This document shows, one piece after another, positions 16,219 through 25,452 of a stretch of DNA of 64,000 nucleotides. The position numbers and the translations under genes were made by a program. The notes below the pieces were generated by a model that made no database searches, had not been told where the DNA came from, and saw nothing but the letters and a program-made list of their open reading frames with translations. Origin of the DNA: DATBLY01 sp963705545 (GTDB taxonomy: Bacteria; Actinomycetota; UBA4738; HRBIN12); assembly GCA_963705545.1 (NCBI GenBank), contig CAVPJX010000001.1, positions 186,001 to 250,000 on the forward strand, in the 5' to 3' direction. The stretch's first letter is position 1. Each line of letters starts with the position of its first letter.

Positions 16219-18644
16219 TGCGGATCGCGCGCTCGTGGCTCCGGGAGCTGGTGGAAACCGACCTCTCCGCCGAGGACCTGGGCGAGCTCCTCGCCGAGAA
16301 GGGGATGCACCTCGAGTCGATCGAACGCCCCTGGGCGGGACTCGAGGGGGTCATCGTCGCGCGGGTCCTCGAGGTGCGGGACCACCCTGGCTCGGAGACG
16401 CTGTGCCTGGCGCGCGTGCAGACGGGGGCCGGGGAGCTCGAGGTGGTCGTGGGCGTCCGCAACATGGCTGCGGGTGACCTCGTGCCGCTGGCGCCGCCCG
16501 GCGCCCGGGTTCCGTCGCTCCCCGAGCCGCTCGGGGCGCGAGAGATCCGTGGCGTGGTGTCGAACGGGATGCTCTGCTCGCCCCGTGAGCTCGGCATCGC
16601 CGACGTGCACACGGGGATCCTGATCCTCGGGACGCAGGGAGGCGAGGTCGGCGGCGACCTGAAGGCGTCGCTCGGTCTCGACGAGGAGGTCCTCGACCTG
16701 GAGATCGAATCGAACCGGCCCGATCTGTTGAGCGTCGTCGGGGTCGCGCGGGAGGTGGCGGCCGCCACCTCGGCCGAGCTCCACGTGCCCGCTCCCACGG
16801 TTCCGGAGGTCGAGGAAGAGGCGTCCTCGGTCGCGACCGTCGACGTCAAGGACCCGGATCTCTGCCCCCGCTACCTGGCGCGCGTGATCCGTGGGGTCGG
16901 TGGGGATCCGACGCCGCTGCGGGTCCAGGCGCGGCTGACGGCGTCCGGCGTCCGGCCGATCTCCCCCGCCGTCGACGCGACGAACTACGCCATGCTCGAG
17001 CGCGGCCAGCCGATGCACGCGTTCGACCTGCATCGGCTCGTCGGGCCCGGGATCGTCGTGCGACGCGCCGCGGCCGGGGAACGGATCGTCACGCTGGATG
17101 ACGTCGAGCGCTCCCTCGAGGCGGATGACCTGCTGATCTGTGACATCGAGCGGCCGGTCGGGATCGCGGGGGTGATGGGAGGGGCGACGTCCGAGGTCGC
17201 GGGCGACACCCACGACGTCTTGCTCGAGAGCGCCTACTTCGCGTCTCGCGGGATCCTGCGGACGTCGCGCCGGCTCAACCTCCTGACGGAGGCATCGATC
17301 CGGTTCTCGCGCGGCACCGATCCGGAGGGCGTGCTCGACGCCGCCACCCGATGCGCGGAGCTGATGGTGGCATGGTCCGGCGGAGGCGAGGTGCTGGCGG
17401 GCGCGATCGACGTGGGGGAGGCGCCGGCGCGCCGGCGCGTCGCGACACGGGCCGCGCGTGCCAGCGCCCTGCTCGGGTACGAGGTGACCCCGGCGGCGGC
17501 CGCCGAGGCCCTCCGGAGCCTCGAGGTGCCCGCCACGGTCGAGGGCGACGTCGTGACCGCCGAGATCCCCGGGTTCCGGCCCGATCTCGGCGCCGAGGTG
17601 GACCTGATCGAGGAGGTGGTGCGGGCGCAGGGGTACTCGAAGCTGCCGGCCACCTTGCCGCCGATCCGGCAACCGGGCGGTGAGCAGGAGAGCTACCGCC
17701 TGCGCCGAAGGATCCGAGGATCGCTCGTACGTGCCGGGCTCCGGGAGGCGACGTCCCTCTCGTTCGCCTCGGGGGCACAGGTCGTGCTGATGGGTCACGC
17801 CGAGCCGATCCGTGTGGCGAACCCCCCCTCCGCGGATGCGCCGTTCCTGCGTACGAGCCTCCTGCCCGCGCTCCTGGAGGCCGTGGCTCGGAACCTGGAT
17901 CAGGGAACGCCCGCGGTCGCCCTCTTCGAGGTCGGACACGTGTTCCGTTCAGGCGACCCCGTCGACGAGCGCGAGGCCGTCGCGGTCGTGCTGGCGGGCC
18001 GGGAGGAGGGGTTGCACGCCGGGGCACGATCGCTCGAGGTCCTCGATGCGAAGGGCGCACTCGAAGCGCTGATGGAGGGTCTCGGGATCGACGATTGGAG
18101 CATGGGGACCCCCCCGCCGCCTCCGTACCATCCCGGGCGCTCAGCGACGATCCACGTGGGGGACCGACCGGTCGGATCCCTGGGGGAGCTGGTCCCCTCC
18201 GAGGCTGCCTCGCTCGGGATCGACACGCGCGTCGCCGTGTTCGAGGTGGACGCGACGGCGTTGTCGGGCCGTCCCGGCGGGTTCGCCGGATACCGAGGGG
18301 TCTCCCGCTTCCCGCCCGTCCGGCGGGACCTCGCGTTCCTCCTCGACGACGATGTGCCCGCCGGTTCGATCCGCGGATCGATCGTCGCCGCCGCGGGCGA
18401 CCTGCTCGACCGGGTGGTCCTGTTCGATGTCTTCCACGACGAGGGGCTGGGCGAGGGGAAGAAGAGCCTGGCGTTCTCGATCGAACTGCGCGCCGACGAC
18501 CGGACCCTCGACGGCGCCGAGGCCGACGCGGTCGTGGCGCGGATCGTCGATCGCGTCGCGTCCGACGTGGGCGGTGAACTGCGGACCGTCTCCGCGAACG
18601 AGCCCGGCCCGGGAGGCTCGCAGCCCGCGCCCGACGGGCACTAG
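16218..18644 (+). CDS. pheT: Phenylalanyl-tRNA synthetase beta subunit
   Basis: Binds tRNA-Phe and edits Tyr-tRNA-Phe. The 808-residue protein has the N-terminal OB/EMAP domain (VRNMAAGDLVPLAPPGARVP), the B3/B4 editing domain (SNRPDLLSVVGVAREVAA), the B5 domain (IPGFRPDLGAEVDLIEEVVR), the pseudo-catalytic core and the C-terminal ferredoxin-fold anticodon-binding domain (SRFPPVRRDLAFLLDDDV). Coupled to pheS. It ends in TAG, a rare stop in this window, which forms the first bases of the argF -10 box. Confidence 0.98.
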   Translation: MRIARSWLRELVETDLSAEDLGELLAEKGMHLESIERPWAGLEGVIVARVLEVRDHPGSETLCLARVQTGAGELEVVVGVRNMAAGDLVPLAPPGARVPSLPEPLGAREIRGVVSNGMLCSPRELGIADVHTGILILGTQGGEVGGDLKASLGLDEEVLDLEIESNRPDLLSVVGVAREVAAATSAELHVPAPTVPEVEEEASSVATVDVKDPDLCPRYLARVIRGVGGDPTPLRVQARLTASGVRPISPAVDATNYAMLERGQPMHAFDLHRLVGPGIVVRRAAAGERIVTLDDVERSLEADDLLICDIERPVGIAGVMGGATSEVAGDTHDVLLESAYFASRGILRTSRRLNLLTEASIRFSRGTDPEGVLDAATRCAELMVAWSGGGEVLAGAIDVGEAPARRRVATRAARASALLGYEVTPAAAAEALRSLEVPATVEGDVVTAEIPGFRPDLGAEVDLIEEVVRAQGYSKLPATLPPIRQPGGEQESYRLRRRIRGSLVRAGLREATSLSFASGAQVVLMGHAEPIRVANPPSADAPFLRTSLLPALLEAVARNLDQGTPAVALFEVGHVFRSGDPVDEREAVAVVLAGREEGLHAGARSLEVLDAKGALEALMEGLGIDDWSMGTPPPPPYHPGRSATIHVGDRPVGSLGELVPSEAASLGIDTRVAVFEVDATALSGRPGGFAGYRGVSRFPPVRRDLAFLLDDDVPAGSIRGSIVAAAGDLLDRVVLFDVFHDEGLGEGKKSLAFSIELRADDRTLDGAEADAVVARIVDRVASDVGGELRTVSANEPGPGGSQPAPDGH

Positions 18645-18647
18645 ACT
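18642..18647 (+). promoter_or_regulatory. Putative -10 box TAGACT for leaderless argF, built on the pheT stop codon
   Basis: TAGACT starts with the TAG stop of pheT and ends 8 nt before the argF ATG; there is no Shine-Dalgarno between them. Confidence 0.5.
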
Positions 18648-18655
18648 CGCCCAAG

Positions 18656-19576
18656 ATGGCTCGGAACTACCTCTCGGTCGACGACCTCTCGCCGCAGGAG
18701 CTGCTGGGGCTGTTCGATCTCGCGGCCAAGGTGAAGGCGGATCCGGGGGCCTACCGCGACCGGCTCGCCGGGAGATCGGTCGCCCTGGTCTTCGAGAAGC
18801 CGTCGACGCGGACGCGCGTCTCGTTCGAGGTCGGGGTCGCGCAGCTCGGTGCCCACCCGCTCGTGATCTCGTCGAGCGAGCTCCAGCTTGGCCGGGGCGA
18901 GACGATCGAGGACACGGGACGCGTGCTCTCGCGATACGTCCAAGCGATCGTGCTCCGCACGTTCGAGCAGGAGCGGCTCGAGCTGCTGGCCTCGACGTCG
19001 TCGGCGCACGTCGTGAACTCACTCTCGGATTTCGAGCATCCCTGCCAGGCGCTCGCCGACCTGTTCACGATCGGGGAACGGCTCGGCGGACTCGAGGGAT
19101 ACACGCTCGCGTACCTCGGCGACGGCAACAACGTCGCCCACTCGCTGCTCCTCGGCGGCGCGAAGGCCGGCATGCGGGTGAGGATCGCGACCCCTCCGGG
19201 GTTCGAACCCATCCCGCAGGTCGTGAACCGGGCGGCCGAGATCGCCGCGGAGACGGGTGGGACGGTTGACGTGCTGCACGATCCGGCGGAGGCTGCCGGC
19301 GGAGCCGACGTGCTCTACACCGACGTCTGGGCGAGCATGGGCCGGGAGGACGAGGCGGACGAGCGGGCCCTGGTGTTCCCCGCGTATCAGCTGAACCAGA
19401 AGCTCGTCGAGCTCGCGGGCCAGCGGGTGATCGTCCTGCATTGCTTGCCGGCGCATCGCGGCCAGGAGATCACCGACGAGGTGCTCGACGGACCGCGCTC
19501 GGCGGTCTGGGACCAGGCCGAGAACCGGCTCCACACGCAGAAGGCCCTCCTGCTGACGCTGTTCGACGTGGCCTGA
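18656..19576 (+). CDS. argF: Ornithine carbamoyltransferase
   Basis: Makes citrulline from ornithine and carbamoyl phosphate in arginine synthesis. The 306-residue protein has the carbamoyl-phosphate loop KPSTRTRVSFE, DFEHPCQALADL, LGDGNNVAHS and the ornithine/catalytic LHCLPAHRG motif with its Cys. No other arginine genes flank it. It lies between pheT and polX, although in M. tuberculosis pheST is likewise followed by an arg cluster, so this may be a remnant of that arrangement. Confidence 0.97.
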   Translation: MARNYLSVDDLSPQELLGLFDLAAKVKADPGAYRDRLAGRSVALVFEKPSTRTRVSFEVGVAQLGAHPLVISSSELQLGRGETIEDTGRVLSRYVQAIVLRTFEQERLELLASTSSAHVVNSLSDFEHPCQALADLFTIGERLGGLEGYTLAYLGDGNNVAHSLLLGGAKAGMRVRIATPPGFEPIPQVVNRAAEIAAETGGTVDVLHDPAEAAGGADVLYTDVWASMGREDEADERALVFPAYQLNQKLVELAGQRVIVLHCLPAHRGQEITDEVLDGPRSAVWDQAENRLHTQKALLLTLFDVA

Positions 19577-19583
19577 CCTCGTC

Positions 19584-21311
19584 GTGGCGCGGACGAACGA
19601 CGACGTCGAGCGGCTCCTCCTCGAGTACGCGGATCTCCTGTCGATCCTGTCGGAGGACCGGTTCAAGCCCCGGGCGTACGAGAAGGCCGCCCGCGCGATC
19701 GGCGGATACGCCGGCGACATCGACGGCTACGACCTCGACGACCTGCTGAAGATCCCGAGCGTCGGGCGGTCGATCGGCGAGAAGGTCCACGAGTACCTGG
19801 CGACGGGCCGGATCGACGAGCTCGAGCGGCTGCGATCGCGGATCCCCGCGGGCGTTCGCGCGATGACGTCCATCCCCGGGTTCGGGCCCAAGAAGGCGAT
19901 GCAGGTGTACCAGGAGCTCGGGATCGACTCGCTGGACGGGCTGGTCACGGCGGCGCGGGAACAGCGCCTCGCCGGGCTGAAGGGCTTCTCCAAGAAGACC
20001 GAGGAGAACATCCTGCGCGGCGTCGAGCGCCTCGAGTCATCGGGGGGGCGGGTGCTGATCTCGACGGCGCTCGACCTGGCCGAGGATCTGCTCACGCGCC
20101 TCCGGGCGCTCCCCAGCGTTCGACGGGCCGCCTACGCCGGATCGCTCCGTCGGATGCGGGAGACGATCGGGGACGTCGACCTGTTGGTGGCGAGCGACGA
20201 TGCCCCCGGAGTGATGGAGGCCTTCATCTCGTACGGGCCGGTGGACCGGGTGCTCGCGCGCGGCGACACGAAGTCTTCGATCATCACGAGACAGGGTCTG
20301 CAGGTGGATGTCCGCGTGATCCCGGACGAGGTCTGGGGGGCCGCCTTGATCTACTTCACCGGCTCGAAGGCCCACAACGTCCGGATCCGGGAGATCGCGG
20401 TCCGCCGGGGCCTCAAGCTCTCGGAGTACGGTCTGTTCGACGCCGCGTCGGGCGAGCTCCTGGAAGCCTCGACCGAGGAGGCGGTGTACGAACGGCTCGA
20501 CATGGCGTACATCCCGCCCACGCTGCGTGAGGATCGCGGCGAGGTCGAGGCGGCGCTGGCCGGGACGTTGCCGCACCTGCTCCAGGAACGGCAGATCCGC
20601 GGGGACCTGCACACCCATACGAACCTGACCGACGGGCTCGCCTCGCTCGAGAAGATGCTGGAGGCGGCCGCGGCTCGCCGGTACGCGTACTACGCCGTCA
20701 CCGATCACGCGCCCAACCTCTACATGCAGCGCATGACGGACGAGAAGATGCTGGCGCAGCGGGACCAGCTCCGGCGACTCCAGGCCCGCTACCCGAAGAT
20801 GCAGCTCCTGCACGGGACCGAGCTGAACATCGATCCGGAGGGCGGCGTCGATTGGGGCGCCGACTTCCTGCAGGGGTTCGACATCACGGTCGCGTCGGTC
20901 CACTCCCACTTCAACCTGCCGCGCGACGACATGACCAGGCGGGTGATCCGCGCGATGGAGCATCCGTACGTGAACGTGATCGGGCACCTCACCACCCGCA
21001 AGATCGGCAGTCGCGATCCGATCGAGCTGGATCTGGATGCGGTCTTCGCGGCCGCGGCCCGTACCGGGACCGCGCTCGAGATCAACGCGTACCCCGATCG
21101 GCTGGACCTCAAGGATGAGCACGTGCTGTGGGCCCGCAAGCACGGTGTGCGGTTCTCGGTCGACACCGACTCGCACGCGGTGCCACACCTCGACCTGCTG
21201 CGGTACGGGATCGGTACGGCACAGCGAGGCTGGCTCACGAAGGACGACGTGATCAACGCGTGGCCGATCTCGAAGCTCCGGCGGTTCCTAGCGAAGACCG
21301 CGGTCCGGTGA
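19584..21311 (+). CDS. polX: PolX family DNA polymerase (Pol beta-like with PHP domain)
   Basis: Gap-filling repair polymerase with an associated nuclease domain. The 575-residue protein has an N-terminal 8-kDa-like domain and helix-hairpin-helix motifs (IPSVGRSIGEKV, IPGFGPKKA, LKGFSKKTEENI), then nucleotidyltransferase residues GSLRRMRETIGDVDLLV and the third Asp in LQVDVRVI. A PHP phosphoesterase domain follows from about 335 with DLHTHTNLTDG, the TDHAP box and HPYVNVIGH. GTG start 7 nt after argF. Its TGA overlaps the GTG of the next DNA-repair gene, suggesting a base-excision repair pair. Confidence 0.95.
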   Translation: MARTNDDVERLLLEYADLLSILSEDRFKPRAYEKAARAIGGYAGDIDGYDLDDLLKIPSVGRSIGEKVHEYLATGRIDELERLRSRIPAGVRAMTSIPGFGPKKAMQVYQELGIDSLDGLVTAAREQRLAGLKGFSKKTEENILRGVERLESSGGRVLISTALDLAEDLLTRLRALPSVRRAAYAGSLRRMRETIGDVDLLVASDDAPGVMEAFISYGPVDRVLARGDTKSSIITRQGLQVDVRVIPDEVWGAALIYFTGSKAHNVRIREIAVRRGLKLSEYGLFDAASGELLEASTEEAVYERLDMAYIPPTLREDRGEVEAALAGTLPHLLQERQIRGDLHTHTNLTDGLASLEKMLEAAAARRYAYYAVTDHAPNLYMQRMTDEKMLAQRDQLRRLQARYPKMQLLHGTELNIDPEGGVDWGADFLQGFDITVASVHSHFNLPRDDMTRRVIRAMEHPYVNVIGHLTTRKIGSRDPIELDLDAVFAAAARTGTALEINAYPDRLDLKDEHVLWARKHGVRFSVDTDSHAVPHLDLLRYGIGTAQRGWLTKDDVINAWPISKLRRFLAKTAVR

Positions 21312-21931
21312 TCGGCCGGAGGCTCCCGCGGAGCTTCTACCGGCGACCCGTCACGGAGGTGGCGCCGGACCTGCTGGGGCGGGTCCTGGTGCGCGACCTG
21401 GCTGATGGCACGCGGCTGGCGGTCCGGGTGGTGGAGACCGAGGCGTACCGGCGCGACGACGCCGCGAGCCATTCGTTCCCGGGCCGGACCGCCCGAAACG
21501 CGACGATGTTCGGCCCGCCAGGTCACCTGTACGTGTACTTCACGTACGGCATGCACCACTGCATGAACGCGGTCACCGGCCGACCCGACGAAGCGAGCGC
21601 CGTGCTCCTGCGAGCCGGGGAGCCGCTCCTGGGGATCGAAGAGATGCGCCGGCTCCGTGGCCGCCACGCGCTCGCCGATCTCTGCCGCGGCCCCGCTCGA
21701 CTCTGTCAGGCGCTCGGCGTGGACCGATCCCTCGACGGGGTGGACCTGGTGACGGGCCACGACGTCTGGATCGGCGCGGGCTCGGCGACGGGCTCGATCG
21801 CGACGACGCCGCGCATCGGGATCCGCCGGGAGACCGAACGGCTCTGGCGATTCCTCGACGCCTCGAGCTCGTTCGTCTCGGGCCGGAGCCCGCTCAGGGC
21901 GACGGGCTCGTCTCGTTCTTCGAGACCGTGA
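21308..21931 (+). CDS. mpg: 3-methyladenine DNA glycosylase (AAG/Mpg family)
   Basis: Removes alkylated purines from DNA. The 207-residue protein has PDLLGRVLVRDL, the catalytic Glu region RVVETEAYRRDDAASHSF, the YVYFTYGMHHCMNAV strand and the LCRGPARLCQALG segment. The family normally ends near WRFLDASSSFVSG. Here about 15 extra residues follow because the gene runs 38 bp into the convergent PBP gene before meeting a stop. The GTG overlaps the polX TGA, so the two repair genes are probably co-translated. Confidence 0.93.
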   Translation: MIGRRLPRSFYRRPVTEVAPDLLGRVLVRDLADGTRLAVRVVETEAYRRDDAASHSFPGRTARNATMFGPPGHLYVYFTYGMHHCMNAVTGRPDEASAVLLRAGEPLLGIEEMRRLRGRHALADLCRGPARLCQALGVDRSLDGVDLVTGHDVWIGAGSATGSIATTPRIGIRRETERLWRFLDASSSFVSGRSPLRATGSSRSSRP

Positions 21932-24137
21932 TCGTGATCGAGCTCGTCTGGAACGCGGTCGTGCCGGCGGAGGGGCTCTGCGAGATCACCGTCCCTGGGG
22001 GTTGGGTCGACACGGCGATCTGCACGCTCACGTAGAAGCCTGCCTGCTCGAGGAGCGCGGTCGCCGCCGCCTGGGAGAGCCCGATCACGGACGGCACCGT
22101 TACGGACTGGAGTTCGGTCGGCGTGGTGCACATGAGCAGCGGCTCGGTGCCGACGATGAACTGCAGGGTCTCGATGTTCTGGGGGAGCGTGTAGGCGTTG
22201 GGCAGGCAGAAGGGATCCTGGGTCACGTCTACCGCGACGGAGATGTACTCGACGTCGGGGGACGGGAACTCCCGGACCGGGAACGTGGCCGCCGCCTGCA
22301 GCATGAAGAGGCGCCAGATCTGCGCGGGCCAGGTCCCGCCGAACACGGTGATCCGCGTCGTGGGCGGGGCCATCGAGATCTGTCCCTGCGGGAAGCCCAC
22401 CCATACCGAGGCGACGAGCTGCGGGATCGCGCCGACGAACCAGGCGTCGCTGTACTCCTGAGCGGTGCCGGTCTTGCCGATCTGCGGCCGGCCGATGTTG
22501 GCCGCGGTCCCGGTGCCGTACAGGACCACCTGCTGGAGGATCTGGTTCGCCGCGGACGCGACGACGGGCTCGATCACCTGCTCGGGCCGGGGGTCGGCCT
22601 GCCAGAAGAGCCGGCTCTGGGCGTCGGTGATGCTGATCACCGGCACGGGGTTCACGTGTCGCCCGCCCGCCGCGAGCGTCCCGTACGCCGAGGCCATCTC
22701 GAGCGTGTTCACCTCGTTCGTGCCCAGGACCGCCGACAGGTAGGGGAGCAGCGGGCGCTTCGGATTCGTGGTGCGTTGGCAGCAGCGGATGCCCATCCGC
22801 TTCGCGACCTCGACGACCGTGTCCGCGCCCAACCGCTCGATCAGCTGCGCGTACACGGTGTTCACCGAGTTGACCGTGGCCGACTCGAGGGTCATCGATC
22901 CATAGCCGCTCCCCTCGGCGTTCGTGACGTCCCAGACCTGGCCGTCGTCGAGGGGGATCTCGATCGACGCCGGAGCGGGGAAGACCGTCGTGGGCGAGAT
23001 GCCGTTCTCGAGAGCGGCCACCAGGGCGAAGGGCTTGAACGAGGAGCCGGCCTGGCGCCCCGTGCTCCCACCGGTCGCGAGGTTGACGCGGCCGTCGTCG
23101 CTCTCGGCGTTCCAGTAGTCGGCGTCGTGCCCTCCCACCATCGCCCGCACGTAGCCGGTCCGTGGATCCACGACGGTCATCGCGCCTTCGGGGTCGTCCG
23201 GGTACGACAGGACCGAGTGCACGGCGGTCTCGGCCGCGCGCTGGAACGATGGATCGAGCGTCGTGACGATCCGCAGCCCGCCCGTGAACAGGAGCCGGTA
23301 GCGGTCCTCGCGGGTCGGTCCGAACGCGGGGTTCGAGAGGAACCACTGCTTGAAGTAGTCGACGAAGTACGGGTACGGGTAGCGCTGCTCATCGAGCGAC
23401 GGGTCCAGCTCGACGAGTTCGTGTCGCGCCTCTTCGAACACCTCGGGGCTCACCATGCCCTGCTCGAGCATCGCGCGGAGCACCAGGTTGCGGCGCTGGC
23501 GTGCGTGGGTCGGATGGATGAACGGGTCGTAGTCGTTCGGGGCCTGGATCAGCCCTGCGAGCAGCGCCGATTGGTCCAGGGTCAGGTCGTTCGCGTCGAC
23601 GCCGAAGTACGAGCGCGCCGCCGCCTGCACGCCGTACGCCCCCTGTCCGAAGTAGACCGTGTTCAGGTAGCGGGTCAGGATCTGGTCCTTCGTCAGCTCG
23701 TCCTCGAGCTGCCACGCGAGCGCCGCCTCGTCGATCTTCCGAGAGAAGGTCTCGTCGGTCCCCACGTACAGCTGCTTCACCAGCTGCTGGGTGATCGTCG
23801 AGCCGCCCTCCACGATCTGTCCGGCCGTCACGTCGGCATACGCGGCTCGGACGATCGCTCGGACGTCGATCCCGTGGTGGTAGTAGAAGCGCTTATCCTC
23901 GATCGCGACCGCGGCGTCGCGGATCGAGGCCGGGATCGAGCGCGGGGGGAGGATCACCCGGTCCTCTGCCGCGTGGAGCTCGGTGATCAGCGTGCCGTCC
24001 GAGGCGTACAGGAACGAGGTCTGCGCGAGCGGCAGCTCGTGCTCGCGGTAGTCATCCAGCTTCGGGAGCGTGCCGCACGCGGTCGCCACCACGACGAATA
24101 GCGTCGCGAGCAGGGCGGATCCCCGGATCGGCCTCAT
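21894..24137 (-). CDS. Class A penicillin-binding protein with C-terminal PASTA domain
   Basis: Peptidoglycan glycosyltransferase/transpeptidase anchored outside the membrane. The 747-residue protein has a hydrophobic N-terminal segment ending VVATACGTL, which is either a membrane anchor or a weak lipobox. The GT51 domain shows EDKRFYYHHGID with catalytic Glu, GGSTITQQLVKQL and RKIDEAALA. The transpeptidase has SSFK (GSSFKPFAL), SVN and KTGTAQ. One PASTA repeat (VPSVIGLSQAAATALLEQAG) lies near the C-terminus. ATG at 24137 is chosen over one 54 nt upstream because it starts the signal segment and has a TACGCT box 7 nt before it. It is convergent with mpg and divergent from tyrS. Confidence 0.95.
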   Translation of the reverse strand: MRPIRGSALLATLFVVVATACGTLPKLDDYREHELPLAQTSFLYASDGTLITELHAAEDRVILPPRSIPASIRDAAVAIEDKRFYYHHGIDVRAIVRAAYADVTAGQIVEGGSTITQQLVKQLYVGTDETFSRKIDEAALAWQLEDELTKDQILTRYLNTVYFGQGAYGVQAAARSYFGVDANDLTLDQSALLAGLIQAPNDYDPFIHPTHARQRRNLVLRAMLEQGMVSPEVFEEARHELVELDPSLDEQRYPYPYFVDYFKQWFLSNPAFGPTREDRYRLLFTGGLRIVTTLDPSFQRAAETAVHSVLSYPDDPEGAMTVVDPRTGYVRAMVGGHDADYWNAESDDGRVNLATGGSTGRQAGSSFKPFALVAALENGISPTTVFPAPASIEIPLDDGQVWDVTNAEGSGYGSMTLESATVNSVNTVYAQLIERLGADTVVEVAKRMGIRCCQRTTNPKRPLLPYLSAVLGTNEVNTLEMASAYGTLAAGGRHVNPVPVISITDAQSRLFWQADPRPEQVIEPVVASAANQILQQVVLYGTGTAANIGRPQIGKTGTAQEYSDAWFVGAIPQLVASVWVGFPQGQISMAPPTTRITVFGGTWPAQIWRLFMLQAAATFPVREFPSPDVEYISVAVDVTQDPFCLPNAYTLPQNIETLQFIVGTEPLLMCTTPTELQSVTVPSVIGLSQAAATALLEQAGFYVSVQIAVSTQPPGTVISQSPSAGTTAFQTSSITITVSKNETSPSP

Positions 24138-24144
24138 GCGGGGA

Positions 24145-24150
24145 AGCGTA
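24145..24150 (-). promoter_or_regulatory. Putative -10 box TACGCT for leaderless PBP mRNA
   Basis: On the minus strand TACGCT lies 7 nt before the PBP ATG. It shares a 52-bp divergent intergenic region with the tyrS promoter. Confidence 0.45.
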
Positions 24151-24174
24151 CCCTTGGCTTCGGGTTCGCACTGG

Positions 24175-24180
24175 TAGCAT
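24175..24180 (+). promoter_or_regulatory. Putative -10 box TAGCAT for leaderless tyrS
   Basis: TAGCAT ends 9 nt before the tyrS ATG. TTGGCT at 24154-24159 could be a -35 but the 15-nt spacer is short. Confidence 0.45.
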
Positions 24181-24189
24181 CCCGACGCC

Positions 24190-25398
24190 ATGGGTCCGGA
24201 CGCGCTTCGCGTGCTCGCCGACGGGGCCGCGGAGATCGTGCCGGAGGGAGGGCTCGCCGAGAAGCTCGCTTCGGGGCGCCCACTGCGCGTGAAGCTCGGC
24301 GTCGATCCAAGCCGACCCGACCTGACGCTCGGTCACGCCGTCGTCCTGGGGAAGCTGCGGCAGTTCCAGGAAGCCGGCCATACCGCCGTCCTGATCGTCG
24401 GCGACTTCACGGCCCGGATCGGCGATCCGTCGGGGGCGTCCGAGATGCGACCGATGCTGGAGGCCGACGAGGTCGCCGAGAACGCCCGAACCTATCTGGA
24501 GCAGGCCGGCCGCGTGATCGACGTCGGACGGGCCGAGATCCACGGCAACGCCGAGTGGAGCGCCGATATGGCGATGCCGGAGCTCCTGCGGCTCGCGAGC
24601 GTAGCGACGGTCGCCCAGATGCTCGAGCGGGAGGACTTCCGGGATCGGTATCGGCAGGGCCGTCCGATCAGCGTCGTCGAGTTCCTATACCCGCTGTTCC
24701 AGGGCTACGACTCGGTGGCCGTGCGGGCGGATGTCGAGCTCGGCGGGACCGACCAGACCTTCAACCTGCTGATGGGTCGCGAGGTGCAGCGGGCATACGG
24801 CCAGGATCCCCAGGTCGTGTTGACGATGCCCTTGCTCGAGGGGACCGACGGGATCCGGAAGATGTCGAAGTCGTTGGACAACTGGGTCGGGCTCACCGAG
24901 TCGCCGGACGAGATGTTCGGCAAGCTGATGAGCATCCCGGACGAGTTGATCGTTCGGTACCTGCAGCTCGCGACGCATACACGGCCCGACGAGATCGCGG
25001 CCGCGGCCCGCGGGCTGGGCGATGGGTCGCGCCATCCGAACGAGGAGAAGCGCCGGATGGCTCGATCCGTCGTCGATCGGTATCACGGGGAAGGCTCAGG
25101 CGGACTGGCCGAAGAGCGGTTCGAACGGGTGCACCGAGCGCACGAGGTCCCCGAGTCCGTCGATGAGGCTTCCCTCGACGGAGGCTGGGCGGGAGCGGAG
25201 GGGCGGTTCTGGTTGCCCCGGGTCCTGTGGCAGCTGGGTCTCGCCTCCTCCAACGGAGACGGGCGCCGTCGGATCGAACAAGGTGGGATCCGGCTCGACG
25301 GCGAGGTCGTGACGGATCCGGACCGAGATTACGGTGCTGAGGAGCTGCGCGGACGGGTGCTGCAGTCCGGCCGCCGCAGGTTCGTGCGTCTGCGTTGA
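24190..25398 (+). CDS. tyrS: Tyrosyl-tRNA synthetase
   Basis: Charges tRNA-Tyr. The 402-residue class I enzyme of the TyrZ-like subtype has the HIGH-equivalent PDLTLGHAVVLGKL, the tyrosine pocket QGYDSVAVRADVELGGTDQ, the KMSKS motif (IRKMSKSLDN) and a C-terminal S4 RNA-binding domain (LASSNGDGRRRIEQGGIRLDG). Divergent from the PBP gene. It is the last gene before the rRNA operon; its TGA lies 20 bp upstream of the rRNA -35 box. Confidence 0.97.
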   Translation: MGPDALRVLADGAAEIVPEGGLAEKLASGRPLRVKLGVDPSRPDLTLGHAVVLGKLRQFQEAGHTAVLIVGDFTARIGDPSGASEMRPMLEADEVAENARTYLEQAGRVIDVGRAEIHGNAEWSADMAMPELLRLASVATVAQMLEREDFRDRYRQGRPISVVEFLYPLFQGYDSVAVRADVELGGTDQTFNLLMGREVQRAYGQDPQVVLTMPLLEGTDGIRKMSKSLDNWVGLTESPDEMFGKLMSIPDELIVRYLQLATHTRPDEIAAAARGLGDGSRHPNEEKRRMARSVVDRYHGEGSGGLAEERFERVHRAHEVPESVDEASLDGGWAGAEGRFWLPRVLWQLGLASSNGDGRRRIEQGGIRLDGEVVTDPDRDYGAEELRGRVLQSGRRRFVRLR

Positions 25399-25418
25399 CC
25401 CGGCCGATGGGCCACCGG

Positions 25419-25446
25419 TTGACGGCCCGAGGAGCCCTGCTACGAT
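25419..25446 (+). promoter_or_regulatory. rRNA operon promoter (TTGACG-16-TACGAT)
   Basis: TTGACG (25419-25424) and TACGAT (25441-25446) are 16 nt apart, a good housekeeping-sigma match. Transcription would begin near 25453, about 275 nt upstream of mature 16S. A second TTGACC at 25395 has no matching -10. Confidence 0.75.
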
Positions 25447-25452
25447 ACAGGT

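Noticed and set aside
22002..24101. Long plus-strand open frame of about 700 codons opposite the PBP gene
   Set aside because: It is the shadow of the PBP gene on a GC-rich strand; its translation is low-complexity (His/Arg/Asp/Val-rich) and has no recognisable domain.
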